64,000 nucleotides of DNA, from positions 144,777,741 through 144,841,740 of the forward strand of contig CM041465.1 of NCBI GenBank assembly GCA_023213395.1, written 5' to 3'. How positions within the stretch are numbered: the first letter of the stretch is position 1; each line of letters begins with the position of its first letter. This document shows positions 1-11,345 of this stretch, piece after piece. The DNA is from Cycas panzhihuaensis. Taxonomy: Eukaryota > Cycadophyta. Both the position numbers and the translations under genes were made by a program. The notes beneath the pieces were generated by a model that saw only the letters and a list, made by a program, of their open reading frames with translations, had not been told where the DNA came from and ran no database searches.

Positions 1-1515
1 AAATTAGACTGTGATTCTGTTATGAGTTCTTTACTAATGGAAGAAGTGAGGAGGAAGTTCAGTCTTAAAACTTCTACACTAGAAGCTATGACAGCAAGGG
101 GCAAAATGATTAAGAGAGGATAAAGATCTAGGGACATTTCAAGGTCAAAGTCAAAAGGCAAGAAGAGTAAGATCAGATACTGGCACTACAATAAGATAGG
201 TCACCTTAAGAAGGATTGCTATAAAAGGAAGGAGTTCCAGAAAAAGGAAGATCTTACCAAGGAGGCTAATCAGGTGGAGTTGAATCAAGGTACAAATAAT
301 GATGTCTTTGTTGCTTCCAATATTTCCCGTTATCATCATGACTGGTTATTGGATTCAGGTTCTTCACACCATATGTGTCCACACAAGAGTTGGTTTTCAT
401 CATACCAACCTCTTGATGGTTTTGATATACTTATGGGAAATAAAGTTTCCTATAAGACAATAGGCATTGGTAATATCAAAATTGTATAGTGAGAACATTA
501 ACTGAAGTTAGATATATACCTAATCTAAAAAGGAATTAGATTTCCTTGGGTGAACTAGATTATGCTGGTTATACGTACACAAGTCATGGAGGAGTCTTGA
601 AGGTATCAAAGGATGTCTTGGTTGTTATAAAAGCCTTAATGAAAGGAAGCCTTTACATTTTAGTGGGAAGTACATATGTCAGCCATGCAGCTACAACATC
701 AAAGATTGTAGAAGATCCATCTCAATTACAGCATCAGAGACTTGGGCATATAAGTGAGAGAGGACTTAATATATTGATGAACCATAAGTTGCTTCCTAAC
801 TTGTAGCTTTCAGAGTTAATTTTTTGTAAACATGGTATTTTAAAAAGCAATGTAGACTTAGGTTTAAAATAAAGAGTCACACTAGTAAAGGTGTTCTGGA
901 TTATGTATATTCATATGTATGAGGACCAGCCCCTACAATATCTTATGGAGGATCATTGTACTTTGTCATATTTATAGATGATTACTTCAAAAAGATATGG
1001 GTCTATTTTTTGAAAAGGAAATATGAAGTTTTTAATATGTTTAAGTAAGTCAAGGCTCTAGTTGAGAAGAACACTAATAAGTCAATCAAATGTTTAAGAA
1101 CTGACAATAGATGTAAGTTCAACTCCTTGGAGTTTAAAAACTATTGCAGAGAAGCTAGGATTGAAAGGCATAAGACCACTAGCTATACTCCATAATAAAA
1201 TGGCATAGATGAGCACATGAACAGGACACTCTTGGAAAGAGTGAGAAGCATGCTAAGTAATACAAGAGTGGAGCAGGGTTTATGGGTAGAAGTTATTCAG
1301 ACAGCTTATTATTTGGTAAATAAGTCTCTATCACTTGCAATAGACTATAAGATTCCTAAAGAGATATGGACTGGACATCCATGTGACTATTCAAATTTGA
1401 AAGTTTTTCATTGTGATGTTTATACTTGACTAATAAAATTCAACATTCAAAATTAGACCTAAAATCCAAGAGATGCATCTTTATTAATTATGGCAATAGA
1501 GATGGTGTGAAGGGA
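1..1515 (+). pseudogene. R1 Ty1/copia polyprotein remnant (gag end, protease, integrase)
   Basis: This is a decayed copia gag-pol reading, cut by the window edge. The Gag zinc knuckle lies at about 172-230; both Cys of its first pair read Tyr (Y-W-H-Y), while the later GH and C remain. The protease follows in the frame open at 274-489, with WLLDSGSSHHM around 343-375 holding the D-S-G catalytic triad. A GAG-pre-integrase stretch (QHQRLGHISERG, about 730-770) and the integrase core come next: FIDDY near 970, RTDN near 1100 and HMNRTLLERVRSML near 1215-1255. The PQQNG box reads P-stop-stop-NG. Similarity ends at about 1515 and the reverse transcriptase is missing. Several stops and frameshifts make it a pseudogene. 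Confidence 0.88.
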
Positions 1516-1985
1516 TAAGATTGAGACCCAAAAATCTAGCACTGAAAAGCATACTAAATTGTAAAGAGAATCAAGGCCATTCATTCAAAATACCCCAAAT
1601 TTGATGGTCAAAATTTGTGCCTTATATGACTCTCTCATTTAGGCCAATTTAGGGTGTTTTCTCATTATGTTAATGGTGTTCAATATATTTGATATACTAT
1701 ATTGAGTAGAGGTGAGTGGTTATTATTGCTATGAGTATTCTTCTGTAAATTATATATATTTCTCTATTCTTTGATAATAAAGATCGATACCTTTCTTGTG
1801 TGGATGTTTTCCTAGCACACTGCTAGGTTTTACCATGTTATATCAGTTGTATATATGATTCTTTAGCTTTTTAATTCATTTATTATATTATCTCTAGTTT
1901 AAGAACTTGTATACTAAATTTCAATTTTGATTCCTATAACTAGTTACAAAATAGTTTAGATCTTAGTGGTGGTTTTTTAGTTATT
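1516..1985 (+). other. LTR-like remnant replacing the R1 reverse transcriptase
   Basis: No coding similarity is seen here, although the R1 reverse transcriptase should lie here. The stretch around 1770-1850 has an AATAAA-like signal followed by a 'CTTGTGTGGATG' block, which resembles the polyadenylation end of plant copia LTRs. I infer a solo LTR or an LTR end from another copia element that recombined into R1 with loss of RT. Termini and a target duplication were not found. Confidence 0.35.
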
Positions 1986-2029
1986 GGGACCTAGTTTTCT
2001 TAATAACCACATCCATGAATAGATCATGT

Positions 2030-2168
2030 CAAAGAAGCTACATGTTAACTATTATCTGAGTGAACATCAACTTATAAATATCCTTACCAAATTTCTTATT
2101 AAAGATCAATTCACGAATATACATACTAGATTAGGACTCATGGATGTTATCCTTGAGGAAGGATGTAT
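2030..2168 (+). pseudogene. R1 RNase H C-terminal remnant
   Basis: This reads as the extreme C-terminus of a copia polyprotein. EHQLINILTKFLIKD at about 2060-2105 matches the conserved 'adiLTKpL' box that ends copia RNase H, followed by RLGLMDVILEEGC. It lies directly upstream of a polypurine tract and LTR, as in intact elements, so it is the tail of R1 with the middle of pol lost. Confidence 0.75.
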
Positions 2169-2249
2169 CAACAAGAATAAAGAAGCAGGATAATCTCGAC
2201 CTTTGTGATAGTACATAAGTACTATAGGTTATAGGTTTCCTACATTCAC

Positions 2250-2512
2250 ATTAAAGGGGATGTTAATATAACAATTATTTGTTAAGTCATTAGTTAATAT
2301 TAATATGGTAGTTTAACTTAATTATGATTAATGCAATGGTATGAGATATGTGAAAGATCACAACCTTTATCAAGGTGAAACCTCTTAGAAGGATATAAAA
2401 TCCTAGAGCCCTTATATATTCATATCAATCAAGTAGTAATTAATGTAATCAATATTTGTGGTGTATTTTTTTCTTGAAAGAGTTTCTCATGTAAATATTA
2501 TATGCTGTGCAT
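2250..2512 (+). repeat. R1 polypurine tract and 3' LTR
   Basis: The purine run ATTAAAGGGGA (2250-2260) is followed by TGTTAATATAAC at 2261, a typical PPT and LTR start. The LTR is AT-rich and seems to end near a CA around 2512. The 5' LTR lies outside the window, so the end is uncertain and no target duplication can be checked. Confidence 0.65.
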
Positions 2513-2560
2513 TTATATTCTATGTTTATCTTATTTGTTTGCTATGTATGGTAAAAGATT

Positions 2561-2602
2561 ATATATATATACATATATATATGTATGTATGTATGTATGC
2601 AT
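2561..2602. repeat. (TA)n/(TATG)n microsatellite
   Basis: This short simple repeat alternates TA dinucleotides with TATG units, between the R1 LTR and the R2 coding remnant. The remaining bases up to about 2655 show no recognisable feature, and the 5' LTR of R2 was not found here. Confidence 0.8.
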
Positions 2603-2654
2603 TTATATTTTTTAATAAGCAACATAATTATTAGCACCCTAAAATTTGACAACA

Positions 2655-3480
2655 TTATTGTTGCCTTACTATTATAAGAAACAAGGCAAAAAACTTTAAA
2701 GGATCATTTAAAAGAAGCATTAGTAGTGAGAGATCAAACGTTAGATCATGACCAATAAAGATCTATAAATAGATAGCTAAATTCTAAAGGGCAATTCAAA
2801 TCTCTAGACAAGGGACCCTTGATATGTTGGAAATGTAGGAAGGTTGGCCATATGAAGAGCTAGTGTCGAGTTAAGGTTAACAAGGGAAAGTCACCTAAAG
2901 ATACTTCTTCCACTGTAGCAAAAGCCTTTGATGACATTGATGGCCATGTTTATTTAGTAACCTTAATTAGGTTATCAAATGTTGAGTCTTGGGTAATTGA
3001 ATTTGGTGTTTCACTTTCTATTACTTACCATATGGAGTGGTTCTATGAACATAAAAATATTGATAGAGATAAAGTATTCCTAGGGATTATTACCCATATA
3101 AAATTATCGATCGTGGAAGGTTGAAGGTTTAGTATAGGGATGGAAGGGTAAAAACTATCTCTGATATAAGTCATATTCCTCGTTTAGCCAAGTCTGTTAT
3201 CTATTAGTTAATTAAGCGATGTAAGATTAAAAGAGATTTTCAATAAAGATTGTTATAAAATGGTTCGAAGAGTATTAGTGTTAGCAATAGGAGTCTAATT
3301 TGGAATAAAGTATAAGCTTGATGTGAGCATAGTGCATGTTGGTAGTTATAATTTGACTATTACAAAAGCTAGCAGTAATGAAGGTGGGCCCAAATATTAC
3401 TTGTTGGTAAAACTGTATTGTGACATTAGAGATTGGGACACATTAGAGAGAAAAGCTTCTATAATTTATTCTCCAAAGGT
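2655..3480 (+). pseudogene. R2 Ty1/copia gag and protease remnant
   Basis: This is a second decayed copia polyprotein on the same strand. The Gag zinc knuckle is at 2825-2866, with C-x2-C-x4-H-x4-C spacing kept (CWKCRKVGHMKS-stop-C), except for a TAG in front of the last Cys. The protease motif at about 2990-3010 reads I-E-F-G where the family has D-S/T-G, so the catalytic Asp is lost. The GAG-pre-integrase zone (3330-3480) is barely recognisable. The N-terminus and 5' LTR were not found, so R2 is probably truncated at its left end. Confidence 0.75.
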
Positions 3481-3589
3481 ATCGTAGAAGACATCTTTGG
3501 AATTTATGGCTTCTTTGATTTTGATTTCTATGAGTATTATATTTATGGCAAATAGAATCAAGTTAGTTTTCCTTCAAGCTAAAAAAGGT

Positions 3590-4330
3590 CAAAGGGTATT
3601 ATGCAATTGGTGTATAGTGATTTTTTTAGACCTACTGATGTACCTTCATTGGGTGGGTCTAAATATATTATCTCATTTATAGATGATTTCTTGAGAAGGA
3701 TATTGTTGTACTTTCTCAAGTAGAAATCTAAGTCCTTTAGTAAATTCAAAAAATTTAAGGCCTTGCTGAGAATCAAAGTGATTGGTAGATCAAGGTACTA
3801 GGGACTGATGATAGAGATGATTTTTTCTTAAAGGAGTTTGAGTAGTTCTATAAGTAGTATGGGATAACAAGTTTAAAAATAATTCCCTATGCACCATATC
3901 AGAACAAAGTTACTAAAAGAATTAATAGAACCTTACTAGAGAGATCGATGATTATGCCCATTGCTTATAGCTTAGAGAAGAAATTCTAGGTTGATGTTAT
4001 AATAACTATAAGCTACCTAATAAATAGATCGCCAGTGACTACCTTAATATATAAAATACTTGAAAAATTATGGTATAGTAAAAAGCCATCTCTTGGTCAT
4101 CTTAGAAAATTTGGTTGTAAATCTTGTATGTATGTTCCTAGCCTATAGAGGACTAAGCTTAATTTCAAAGCAGAAAAGACTATTTCTATTGGCTATGGTG
4201 ATGGTGTTCAAGGATATAAGATTTATAACTCTAAAATATAAAAATTTTTATCTAGTTATGATGTTGTCCTTAGAAAGAAGTTTAAGTCTCTAAAGTAAGA
4301 TGAAGAACCAAAGAAGGAATTCTCTAAGAA
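3590..4330 (+). pseudogene. R2 integrase remnant
   Basis: Copia integrase blocks follow in order: SFIDDFLRR near 3675, then PYAPYQNKVTKRINRTLLERS near 3890-3940 (the TPQQNG-NRTL box), then NRSPVTTL and KPSLGHLRKFGCK near 4080-4115. Stops and frameshifts between the blocks rule out function. The order and distance to the reverse transcriptase are normal for copia elements. Confidence 0.75.
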
Positions 4331-4599
4331 TGTATGGTTTGAGGTAAGGGATGGAGATTCTATATCAGAATATGAGTCAACTAAAGAGGAAGGATTAGTT
4401 GTGGAGGTAGCCTAACCTCAAGAACTCTACATCTTAAGGAGATCAACTCATGAGAGAAGACAACCTAATAGATATATTCTTGAAGACTTTCACTAATCTT
4501 TTTCTATTTTATCTACTACAAATGATGATCTAAGTACTATTTAAGAGGATTTAGAGTCAAAAGCAAGCCAACTCTAGATGAAGACCGTAGAAGAATAAA

Positions 4600-5940
4600 T
4601 GATGGCCTAGGACAAAAATAATATATGAGATTTAACAGATTTGCCTGATGATAGATAAGTTATTGATAACAAATAAATTTTCAAGAAGAAGTTTTAGGTA
4701 GATAGTACTGTAAAAAAGTAGAAAGCCCACTTAGTAGCAAAGGGCTATTTCCATGTTAAAGGAATAGATTTTAGTGAGGTGTTTTCTCATGCTACAAAGG
4801 TAGATTCAATTAAATTTTTATTGGCTATAGCAGTTGTCTATAATCTTGAGGTAGACTAAATGGATGTAAAAACTATATTTCTTTATGGTGACCTCAAGGA
4901 AGAAATTTATATATTGTAGCCAGAAGGTTTTTAAGTTATAGGGAATGAGAATATAGTATGTAAGTTGAAGACATTATTATATGGATTGAAATAATTATCA
5001 AGAATGTGGTATGAGAAGTTTGATTTATATATATTATTAGATGGCTTTGTACACAACAAAGTAGATCATTATGTCTATTATAAATAGGTTGGTGATTACT
5101 TTGTTATTTTAACTTTATATGATGATGATATACTTTTAGTTAGTAATAATAAAGAAATGAATTGACTTGTAAAATGCTAATTTACATCTCATTTTTAGAT
5201 GAAGGACCTCGGTGCTGTACATTTTATTTTGAGAATTAAGATTAAAATGGATAGGAGAAATAGGAAGATTTAGCTTAGCCAAAGGTGGTACATTGAGATT
5301 ATACTATAGTAGCTCAGTTTGTAGGATAGTAAACTGGTTAATATTCCTCTTCCTTTTGGTTTAAAATTATCAACTAGATAATGGCCAAAGAATTATCAAG
5401 AAATTGGAGACATGGTGTTTATCCCTTATGCTAATGTAGTTGGTAGTCTAATGTATGTGATAGTTTGCACTCGACTAGACATTTCCCATGCAATAAGAGT
5501 AGTTAGTAGGTGTATGTCAGACCCAAGCAATAAGCATTAGGTGGCTATGAAAAGGATTTTTAGGTATCTATGGGATACATTAAACTATAGAATTTGCAAC
5601 CAAGAAGATCCCATAGAGAGTAAAATAGTGAACCTAAAAAGGTTTATTGATGTTGATTAGGATAGAGATTTCAATAGTAGAAGTTCTATAAGTGGGTATA
5701 TTTTTACCCTTTATGGTGGCACGATTAGTTGGACGAACAAAAGACAATACGTTATTGTACTTTCTAGCAAAGAAGTAGAGTATATGGAAACTAGTCTTCA
5801 GTGTAAAGAAATAATTTAATTATAGAGATTGTGCACATATGTAAGCTTCAAACAAGATGTTGTGAGGATAAATTGTAATAGTCAAAGTATAATCTACCTA
5901 GCAAAGAGCCCACATTTCATGCTTGGTTGAAGTATATTTA
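4600..5940 (+). pseudogene. R2 reverse transcriptase and RNase H, 5' part
   Basis: The RT blocks are clear: AHLVAKGY near 4725, a [23 protein letters not shown] block near 4850-4910, KTLLYGLK near 4970-4990, and the catalytic box as LYDDDILL at 5115-5140, where copia has YVDD. RNase H motifs follow and end abruptly at the codons for 'KYI' at 5930-5940, where R3 is inserted. The reading resumes at 10016. Many TAG/TAA codons replace Gln or Trp. Confidence 0.82.
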
Positions 5941-6270
5941 TGTTGGGGTTAATGCTCATCACCCCACTCCCACCTTTTGCACATGTGAGCACACATATGT
6001 TAAGGTAAGTCAGGTAAGGTTTATGTTAACTTGAGTTAAGCATTATTTTAATGTTGTTTGAATTTTAGAGATTGAGGAGGTTTCCCTCCTCCCTCAAACT
6101 ATATATTTTCTAGGGTGGCTAACCCTAGTATCACCACCAATATTTAGAAATCTATTGTACTCTTTCAATTATGACTTGAATAGTATTAATATTTGCTTAT
6201 GTTTTCCCATGATAGATTAGCATGTGAATACCTGCTCCACTTTGCACTCCTTGTATATTTTTTTCTATCA
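5941..6270 (+). repeat. R3 5' LTR
   Basis: Starts TGTTGGGGTTAATGC and ends TTTTCTATCA. It matches 9681-10015 over its whole length with scattered substitutions and short indels. It is followed at once by the primer-binding site. Confidence 0.9.
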
Positions 6271-6272
6271 TT

Positions 6273-6290
6273 TGGTATCAAAGCACCAGG
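6273..6290 (+). promoter_or_regulatory. R3 primer-binding site (initiator Met tRNA type)
   Basis: TGGTATCAAAGCACCAGG lies 2 bases past the LTR end. It matches the TGGTATCAGAGC start common to plant retroelements primed by initiator Met tRNA, with one change in the first 12 bases. Confidence 0.85.
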
Positions 6291-8960
6291 TTGACTTCTG
6301 CATGAGTTTCACGTCTATCATTTTATGTTATATAGTATGTATATGACATTATATTAAGAAATATTAAGGTTTTACCTTATAAAACTATTGATTACATTAT
6401 TATTTTTTGATATGTCTTCATATGATTATTTGATGCCTTGGTTCTCTATTGCTCACCTACATTCATATCACTCCTGTCTCTTATAGAACGATCAAAACTA
6501 TACCATATGATTACTCATTCTGATCATGTCTGAGTGCTCCACCTAGTAGTGAAGACCATTTATTTTTTTGTCCATCCATTTAAGAGATATCTCTCTATGA
6601 AGTTTCATCTCTCTCAGTTTTCTTCACGTTTTTTTGAAAATCTATATTATTTTTGCTTGCTAGACCTTCTTTGGCATTTGTAAGAGTCCTACACTCACTC
6701 TTAGTGCCTAATAAAGGAGTTTTGAAGCAATTTAGGGCTTCATCTGGCCTGGTTCCTCTTTGTATGGTCTACCATGACCCTAAGACTTTGATAGCCCCAT
6801 TTTCACAAACTAGGATATCTTTCATAGTGTCATCTATTCTAGACCTCCCTCTATGTGCCATGCCCCCCCCCTCTACAATTTCATGAAATTTTGTGTCTAT
6901 TTGATATGGTTTCAAAGCTATAGAAGCTCTCCATGCTCGTGCACCCTTCACCATGTTCGTGAGCAAATAACTCATTTTTGAAGATGTTTTCCAGTCATCT
7001 CTCTTCTCTAGATCCATTGTTAGGACCGTATCTGAGCTCCCCTCTGATTTCATAAGCATCCATTGCCATTTTCGATCATTTCTATTTGATTCTTCATCTC
7101 CTTCTTTGTCATAGATGTCAAAAAGTCGCAGACGCCGCCTTTTCTTATTTGAATTTGATTTTCATTTTTATTAAGTTTATAAAGTTTATAAAAATTCAAT
7201 AAGATTTTATATTTTTTGGGTTCCATCAACTTTAGCCCATGTTTTAATCATGTTAACTCTCCACACGACCTTGGTCTTTGGCATTAAAGAGGCCAATCAA
7301 TTTTTTGTTATAAAAATTCCTTTGTATTTTTTATTCAAAGAAGCTCTATTGCTTTTTTTACTAATCTCCTCATTGGCATATCAGATTTTGATGAAACGGG
7401 TTCCATTACATTCATATTTTAGAGAGATATAGTGTAGAATATTCATTTTTTAAATTTGAGATTGTTTTGGCTGAGATTTAATCGGTCAAAATAACCCCTT
7501 CTTTCAGCCATTATTTTGATAACCATAAAGAGGTCTTCTTACTATTATTGTAATAACTTTGGCATACGAGCTCTGTTTTTTGAGCCGTCTATTCCGTTGA
7601 AAAGATTATTTGATTCTCTACATGATGGTATATTTCTTTATCTTATTTGAAGCCATTATATAGGTTTTAAAGACAGTAAAGTTGACATAACCAATTTGTC
7701 TTAGTTCACTATTTTTAGCAATAATAATTTTTTTTTTTTTTAGTTTCTTTGGTTTCAGACATACTAAGGGATCTCTAATCTATATATGATTATTTTTATA
7801 TCATTCTACAAAATTATAATTTAAAATTTGTAGTATTTAAGCCTAGTGGCTCCATTTTGACTCCTTAAAAGGATCCTCATATATATTCATTAATATCTTG
7901 AGCTCCAGGAGTCTGTTTTCAGAACGGTTGGATCCATCTGAAAGAGTTTTTAATATTCTTTATATTAGAATTAATTTTACTTCAATCTAACATCATTTTA
8001 TAGGATTTCAAAGATGGTCAACTTGATCTTCTTGTTTAACCTAGATAGGCTTATTTTTATAACTCTTTCAGTAGTTCATTATTTCAAAAGAATTATACTT
8101 ACTTCATTGATTATTACTAATCGATTCATGAAGCTACTATTGGTTCTTGTATGTATTTTTTAAAGTTATTTTGTATCCAAGAGTTATCCTTTCAAGACTT
8201 AGAGCTTTCAGCAACCTAAGTGGTGCAAATTCAACAAATGGGTATAATCTATATTAAATCTGCTTATTTCTTATATTATTAATTAAATACATACAACTTT
8301 ATGGTAATTTTATTACTTTGAGCAAAGGTTCTACTTAAAATTTTGAAGTTTTCATTTTACTCTTCAAAGGAATAATTAAGCATTCTCACTGTCTTACATT
8401 ATTTAACAAAGAAGTCATCTCATTTTTTTATTAAAGACTTTAGTTCTTATTCATTTAAAAGCTACAAAGTGAGTTACAAAATACCATTATTTATTTGTCT
8501 CAAAATCATTGAAAGCTATAAAGTTTAGTTTGCATTTTAAAGCATTAAAGGAGCATATAGTTTCTTGTTTCTTTCTACAAACATATCAAGTTGAAAGAAT
8601 TAGTTTCTATACTACCTTATATTCTTTGGTTTGCTTGAAGGAGAAAAGTGTCATTGTTTCATTTACCTACTTTATTAAAATTTGAAGAAAGTTTATAGCA
8701 TATCTTCATTTGAAGAAAGGTTAAAACATATTTCCATTTCATAAAAGTTTGTATCATTTTTCATTTGAGGCATATGCATACTTTGTCTTACTTAAAAATA
8801 ATTTATTCTAAGTCATCTTCATTTCTTGAATAAAAGGAAGTAAAGTATATTAATCATTTTTTCACATACTCTATGATTTTATGAAAGTTTTTCATTATAT
8901 GTTTACTTAAAGATTACTTACTCACTGAATCCATATTGTTGATTATGTACTAAAGCATTT
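6291..8960 (+). other. R3 leader, 2.7 kb, non-coding as seen
   Basis: This long stretch between primer site and gag has no reading that I recognise. Short open frames at 6653-6886 (+), 6769-7059 (-) and 7250-7432 (+) lack motifs. The zone 6650-7130 is visibly richer in G and C than its surroundings and could be a captured fragment, but no family was recognised. A T-run lies at 7729-7740. Confidence 0.6.
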
Positions 8961-8962
8961 AC

Positions 8963-9660
8963 ATGATGTCACTATACTCAAATAATATTAGTCTTCTAGT
9001 ATTTAATAGGAATGATTTTTATTTTTGGAGGATTATTATGAAAGCACACATAATTTCAAATAACCTTTGGAGGTATATAAATGAGGGATATGAACAAAAC
9101 AACAAAGAAGACTTAAAAAGGGATAATGAATCCCTTACATTTCTATTCTGTAGCTTAGATGATAATATATTTTTAAATATTTCAGATATAACTATATCCC
9201 AATAAGTATGAAATACATTAGATTCACTTTATGGGAGAGATTCCCTTGATTTCAATTTTACTAACTATATTGATGACTATTTTCCTGTGAGGTAAATGGT
9301 AGAGCAGGTACCATGTGAAGAAAAGATTAGCATTGCTTGTATTAATTTAGATTTTATTGAAAATAATATTTCTAATGTTACAATTAATATGAAGATATAT
9401 ATCAAGAACTTAACTTCAAAGAAGCACCAAGATCAAAACAAAGGCACTTCCTTCCCTACAAATCAAGCTACATCAACAAGACCTACTTAGAAGCTACCCT
9501 CACTATATGATTTTAAAGAAACACATGATGTTGATAAGATGACCAAGTAAGTTGCTATATACTTCATCAAGCATGTTGATTACCAAGCCAAAGAACAAAT
9601 TTTCAAAGTCATTTTCAAATACAGGTACCACAAATTCAAAGAAAAGTGAAGATAATCATG
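8963..9660 (+). pseudogene. R3 gag (UBN2/DUF4219-like), decayed
   Basis: The frame 8963-9205 reads like the N-terminus of copia UBN2-type Gag: LVFNRNDFYFWRIIMKAHI (a 'W..k..' core), NNLWRYINEGYEQ, then LFCSLDDNIFLNISDIT ending SQ-stop. Reading continues with VWNTLDSLYGRD after the stop, then weaker homology to about 9660. No zinc knuckle is seen. The same block order occurs in the C and R5 gag (KENFRKDNEVLGLLFC...). Lying next to the 3' LTR, far from the 5' LTR, it is the only gene of the element. Gag packages the RNA; no enzyme is encoded here. Confidence 0.75.
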
Positions 9661-9667
9661 ATGACCA

Positions 9668-10015
9668 TTAAGGGGGGGAATGTTGGGGTTAATACTCATC
9701 ACCCCAATCCTACCTTTTGAACATGTGAACACACACATATTTAGGTAAGTCTGGTAAGGTTAATGTTAACTTGAGTTAAGTACTATTTTAATGTTGTTTG
9801 AATTTTGGAGGCTAAGGAGGTTTCCCTCCTCTCTCAAACTATATATTTTTCAAGGTGACTAACCCTAGTGTCTTTAAACACCACCAATATTCAGAAATCT
9901 ATTGTACTCTTTCAACTATGGCTTGAATAATATTGATATTTAATTATATTTTCTTATGATGGATTAGTATGTGAATACCTGCTCCACTCTACACTCTTTA
10001 TATTATTTTCTAATA
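9668..10015 (+). repeat. R3 polypurine tract and 3' LTR
   Basis: The PPT TTAAGGGGGGGAA is at 9668-9680 and the LTR at 9681-10015, which starts TGTTGGGGTTAATAC. The LTR ends TTCTAATA, where the 5' copy ends TTCTATCA. The next five bases, ATTGA, are the target duplication and belong to the R2 reading. Confidence 0.88.
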
Positions 10016-10150
10016 ATTGATATGTAATTCTATTTTGTAAGAGAAATGGTTCAATACCGTAAGATGGACTTGCAAAAAATTGCTATATAGGAGAATATTA
10101 TAGACTCATTGACTAAGATTATTAACATAGAAAATTTTAGATAGTATATA
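10016..10150 (+). pseudogene. R2 RNase H, 3' part resuming after R3
   Basis: Continues the R2 reading that stops at 5940: IDM-stop-FYFVREMVQY, then ENIIDSLTKIINIENFR, the usual C-terminal copia RNase H blocks. The join is exact at codon level once R3 and one target copy are removed, which shows R3 is younger than R2. Confidence 0.85.
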
Positions 10151-10220
10151 AAGGTAATAGGTATTTGAGATTTTGGCATTTAGTAGTTATATATGTAAGT
10201 TTCTTATAAAGTATTCAATA

Positions 10221-10570
10221 GTGGAAGATTGTTAGATATATTGAATACCTTGCAAGTGTTACATGTGTATAAGTATTATACCTTGGCCTCTTAGTAGGGT
10301 TTAGGAGCCTATGGTAGGGCCCCTAGCTGGGGGTTTTAGGGGGCTAGTGGTCCCTTAAGTAGGGGTTCAAAAGTAGGGGCCCTTGAATTTTTTTTTTTTT
10401 GGTGTCTTATGGGGTTTTTTATGGCCCATAGTTTATGCCCATTATATTATAAAACCCCAAGGTGGTATCTTGTAAATTTATATCTATATACTCTTGTATA
10501 ATAGCATACATAAAAAGGTTGGTTGAGTCCTTGATAAATCAATGATATGAGAGTTAGGATTTTTATATTT
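10221..10570 (+). repeat. R2 polypurine tract and 3' LTR
   Basis: GTGGAAGAT followed by TGTTAGATATATTG at 10230 is a typical copia PPT and LTR start, 80 bases after the polyprotein end. The LTR has an unusual G-rich stretch (10300-10440). A second copy is not in the window, so the right end, placed near 10570, is a guess. Between 10570 and 10752 I see no feature. Confidence 0.6.
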
Positions 10571-10751
10571 GTAATTATTTACCTATTGCTTAGATTAATA
10601 AATGGTCTATGTTTAGCCAAGAATCTGCTAATGTTCTTTGTTGTGTGTTTGTTTTATCTATGTTATTTGTTCTTTACATGGTTTAGAGTTCTATTAATAT
10701 ATTGCTTCTATGATTATATTTTCTCTTTACTAAGTTTATCTTAAATTAAAA

Positions 10752-11345
10752 GATTTAAACCATTTACATACCTTACAATGACTTATTCATCTATCTCCCC
10801 ATGCCCCATATGGATAGAAAGCTTAAAGAACTCATCTGTATAGTCTTGTACTATCATTTCTTTCTATTTAAAGTTATTTCAAAAGAGGGTCTAAAAATAA
10901 TCGATTAGTAAAAAGTTCTCTTTTAACCTCTTAACCATTTTGGTCCATGTTCTAATCTTTTCTTTGCCTTTCCTTATCCTCTTCTTCTATAGGTGATCCT
11001 ACCAAATAGTTACATGCCCCTTTAACTTTGTGCATGCAAACTTTACCTTATTTTCTTTGATCATGCTCTTCTATTAGAAGAACTTCTCCATAGCATTTAG
11101 TCAATCTATTAGCTCCTCTAATTTTAAACTTGCCTAGTAGTCTAGAATGGCAATCTTGATTATATCACTATTATCTTTAAGTACTTTTAAGAATCTTTCT
11201 TCTATTAGTTGTAGTTCTTGTAGGTTACCATCTTCTGATCTTATACTATATTCACTTAATGCCTCTTCTTCATTAGTGTTTCCTTCATGCCTTTGTCTTA
11301 ATACTATGGGTACAAGCTATTATGTTCTCCTCTAGAACTCTTATA
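10752..11345 (-). pseudogene. R4: Ty3/gypsy Gag fragment
   Basis: On the minus strand this reads as the core of a plant gypsy Gag (Retrotrans_gag family). LEELID-stop-LNAMEKFF at about 11125-11075 matches the 'eeliDWLnamEk' block, TKLKGHVTIW-stop-DHL at about 11030-10990 the 'tkLkG.a..WW' block, and DEFFKLSIHMGHGEIDE near 10820-10775 the C-terminal block. The stops fall at Trp or Gln positions. No zinc finger or pol follows to the left, so it is a truncated piece. Confidence 0.75.

Larger units (their letters stand above)
5941..10015 (+). mobile_element. R3: complete gag-only LTR retrotransposon inserted in R2
   Basis: R3 has two LTRs of about 330 bp, a primer site, a polypurine tract and flanking 5-mers ATTTA (5936-5940) and ATTGA (10016-10020), one mismatch apart. 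Removing R3 and one 5-mer restores the R2 RNase H reading across the join. The interior holds a leader of about 2.7 kb, then one short gag, and no protease, integrase or reverse transcriptase. I infer a non-autonomous element that needed enzymes from another copia element. R5 and C in this window belong to the same or a sister family. Confidence 0.88.

Noticed and set aside
6769-7059. Minus-strand frame in the R3 leader as a gene
   Set aside because: 96 codons without motif, overlapping an equally long frame on the other strand; only GC content is raised.
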